The position numbers and the translations under genes are program-made. A stretch of DNA of 64,000 nucleotides from an uncultured Clostridia bacterium (GTDB taxonomy: Bacteria > Bacillota > Clostridia > UBA1381 > UBA9506), in the NCBI GenBank assembly GCA_944393605.1, contig CALYAO010000044.1:101576-165575 (forward strand). Reading direction: 5' to 3'. Shown here in pieces: positions 63,885 to 64,000 of this stretch (position 1 is its first letter; each line of letters opens with the position of its first letter). A model generated the notes under the pieces. The model made no database searches, was not told where the DNA came from, and saw only the letters and a list, made by a program, of their open reading frames with translations.

Positions 63885-64000
63885 ATGAAAAAGATTAAAT
63901 TTATTACAATAGAGCAAAAAAGGGTAACCTTAACAGACCATTCTCCAATATAGGACTGGTCAGAAACTAAATATTCAGAATGCTGTGTTGATTATGCAGC
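63885..64000 (+). CDS. Start of a further gene in the ABC transporter operon, with an in-frame TAG
   Basis: ATG 63885 has AGAGGTG upstream and is 27 bases after the permease. The frame reads MKKIKFITIEQKRVTLTDHS, then P-I, then TAG (63951-63953), and continues without another stop to the window end (DWSETKYSECCVDYA). It may be a 22-residue peptide or a larger gene broken by an amber codon. The product cannot be identified. Confidence 0.35.

Noticed and set aside
1..64000. CRISPR arrays, tRNA and rRNA genes, insertion sequences
   Set aside because: Reading both strands showed no regularly spaced repeats, no tRNA-like TTCGA arms with matching acceptor stems, and no transposase or integrase. 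Manual reading can miss an isolated tRNA, so this is not proof of absence.

Overview
The window reads as chromosomal DNA of an anaerobic, spore-forming member of the Clostridia (Bacillota) of moderate to high GC content. Sporulation is shown by an intact pro-sigmaK gene, the cotJ spore-coat genes and a YtaF-type membrane protein. Anaerobic life is shown by the oxygen-sensitive class III ribonucleotide reductase (nrdDG). The abundance of uronate and carbohydrate genes suggests a gut glycan user. No rRNA, tRNA, CRISPR array, insertion sequence or phage gene was recognised. Several genes start at TTG (ftsE, the CdaR-like gene, yidC, an S41 protease, probably priA) and infC starts at ATT.

Layout. 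1-4.3 kb: ftsX (cut by the window edge) and ftsE, a CdaR/PucR-type regulator, and an M23 peptidoglycan hydrolase behind a strong palindromic promoter. 4.3-7.9 kb: ytaF, then rpmH-rnpA-yidD-yidC-jag (the usual origin-proximal block, here without dnaA or mnmE/mnmG next to it) and rpsU. 8-12.3 kb: an envelope-protease block of two S41 carboxy-terminal proteases around a coiled-coil M23 hydrolase of the PcsB/EnvC type. 12.3-17.4 kb: sirtuin, CoA-disulfide reductase/rhodanese fusion, a secreted Glu-rich protein, and an AT-richer MATE exporter with a hairpin leader. 17.5-25.4 kb: housekeeping priA-def-fmt-rnhA and rny-kinase-ymdB.

25.5-33.9 kb is metabolic: an operon of a FAD oxidoreductase with two UroD-superfamily proteins, a tandem PepSY secreted protein, sigK, and kduI-kduD for unsaturated uronate catabolism. 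34-37.6 kb carries a very large surface protein with Ig-like repeats and a dockerin-like end; its signal peptide is out of frame at an A7 tract. 37.7-51.6 kb is core: trmFO, infC-rpmI-rplT with an attenuator leader, a Trk/Ktr potassium channel subunit, a methyltransferase, a cold-shock protein, azlCD, an NSS symporter, leuS and nrdDG with two NrdR boxes. 51.7-52.3 kb is cotJA-cotJB and a cotJC cut to about a third of its length.

52.7-64 kb looks like an island joined to the broken cotJC: a UroD-like gene (frameshifted at a G7 tract), a FIST-like protein, a two-domain mannose-6-phosphate-isomerase-like protein, a LacI regulator, a GH88 unsaturated glucuronyl hydrolase, a DUF4432 aldose-epimerase-like protein and a divergent sugar ABC transporter. 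Two promoters here carry the same 16-bp palindrome just after the -10 box, so a small LacI regulon can be read from the sequence. GH88 would release the 4-deoxy-5-keto-uronate that KduI and KduD (20 kb away) process. The least explained parts are the UroD/FAD-oxidoreductase operon, the 400-nt structured leader of rny, and the homopolymer frameshifts.
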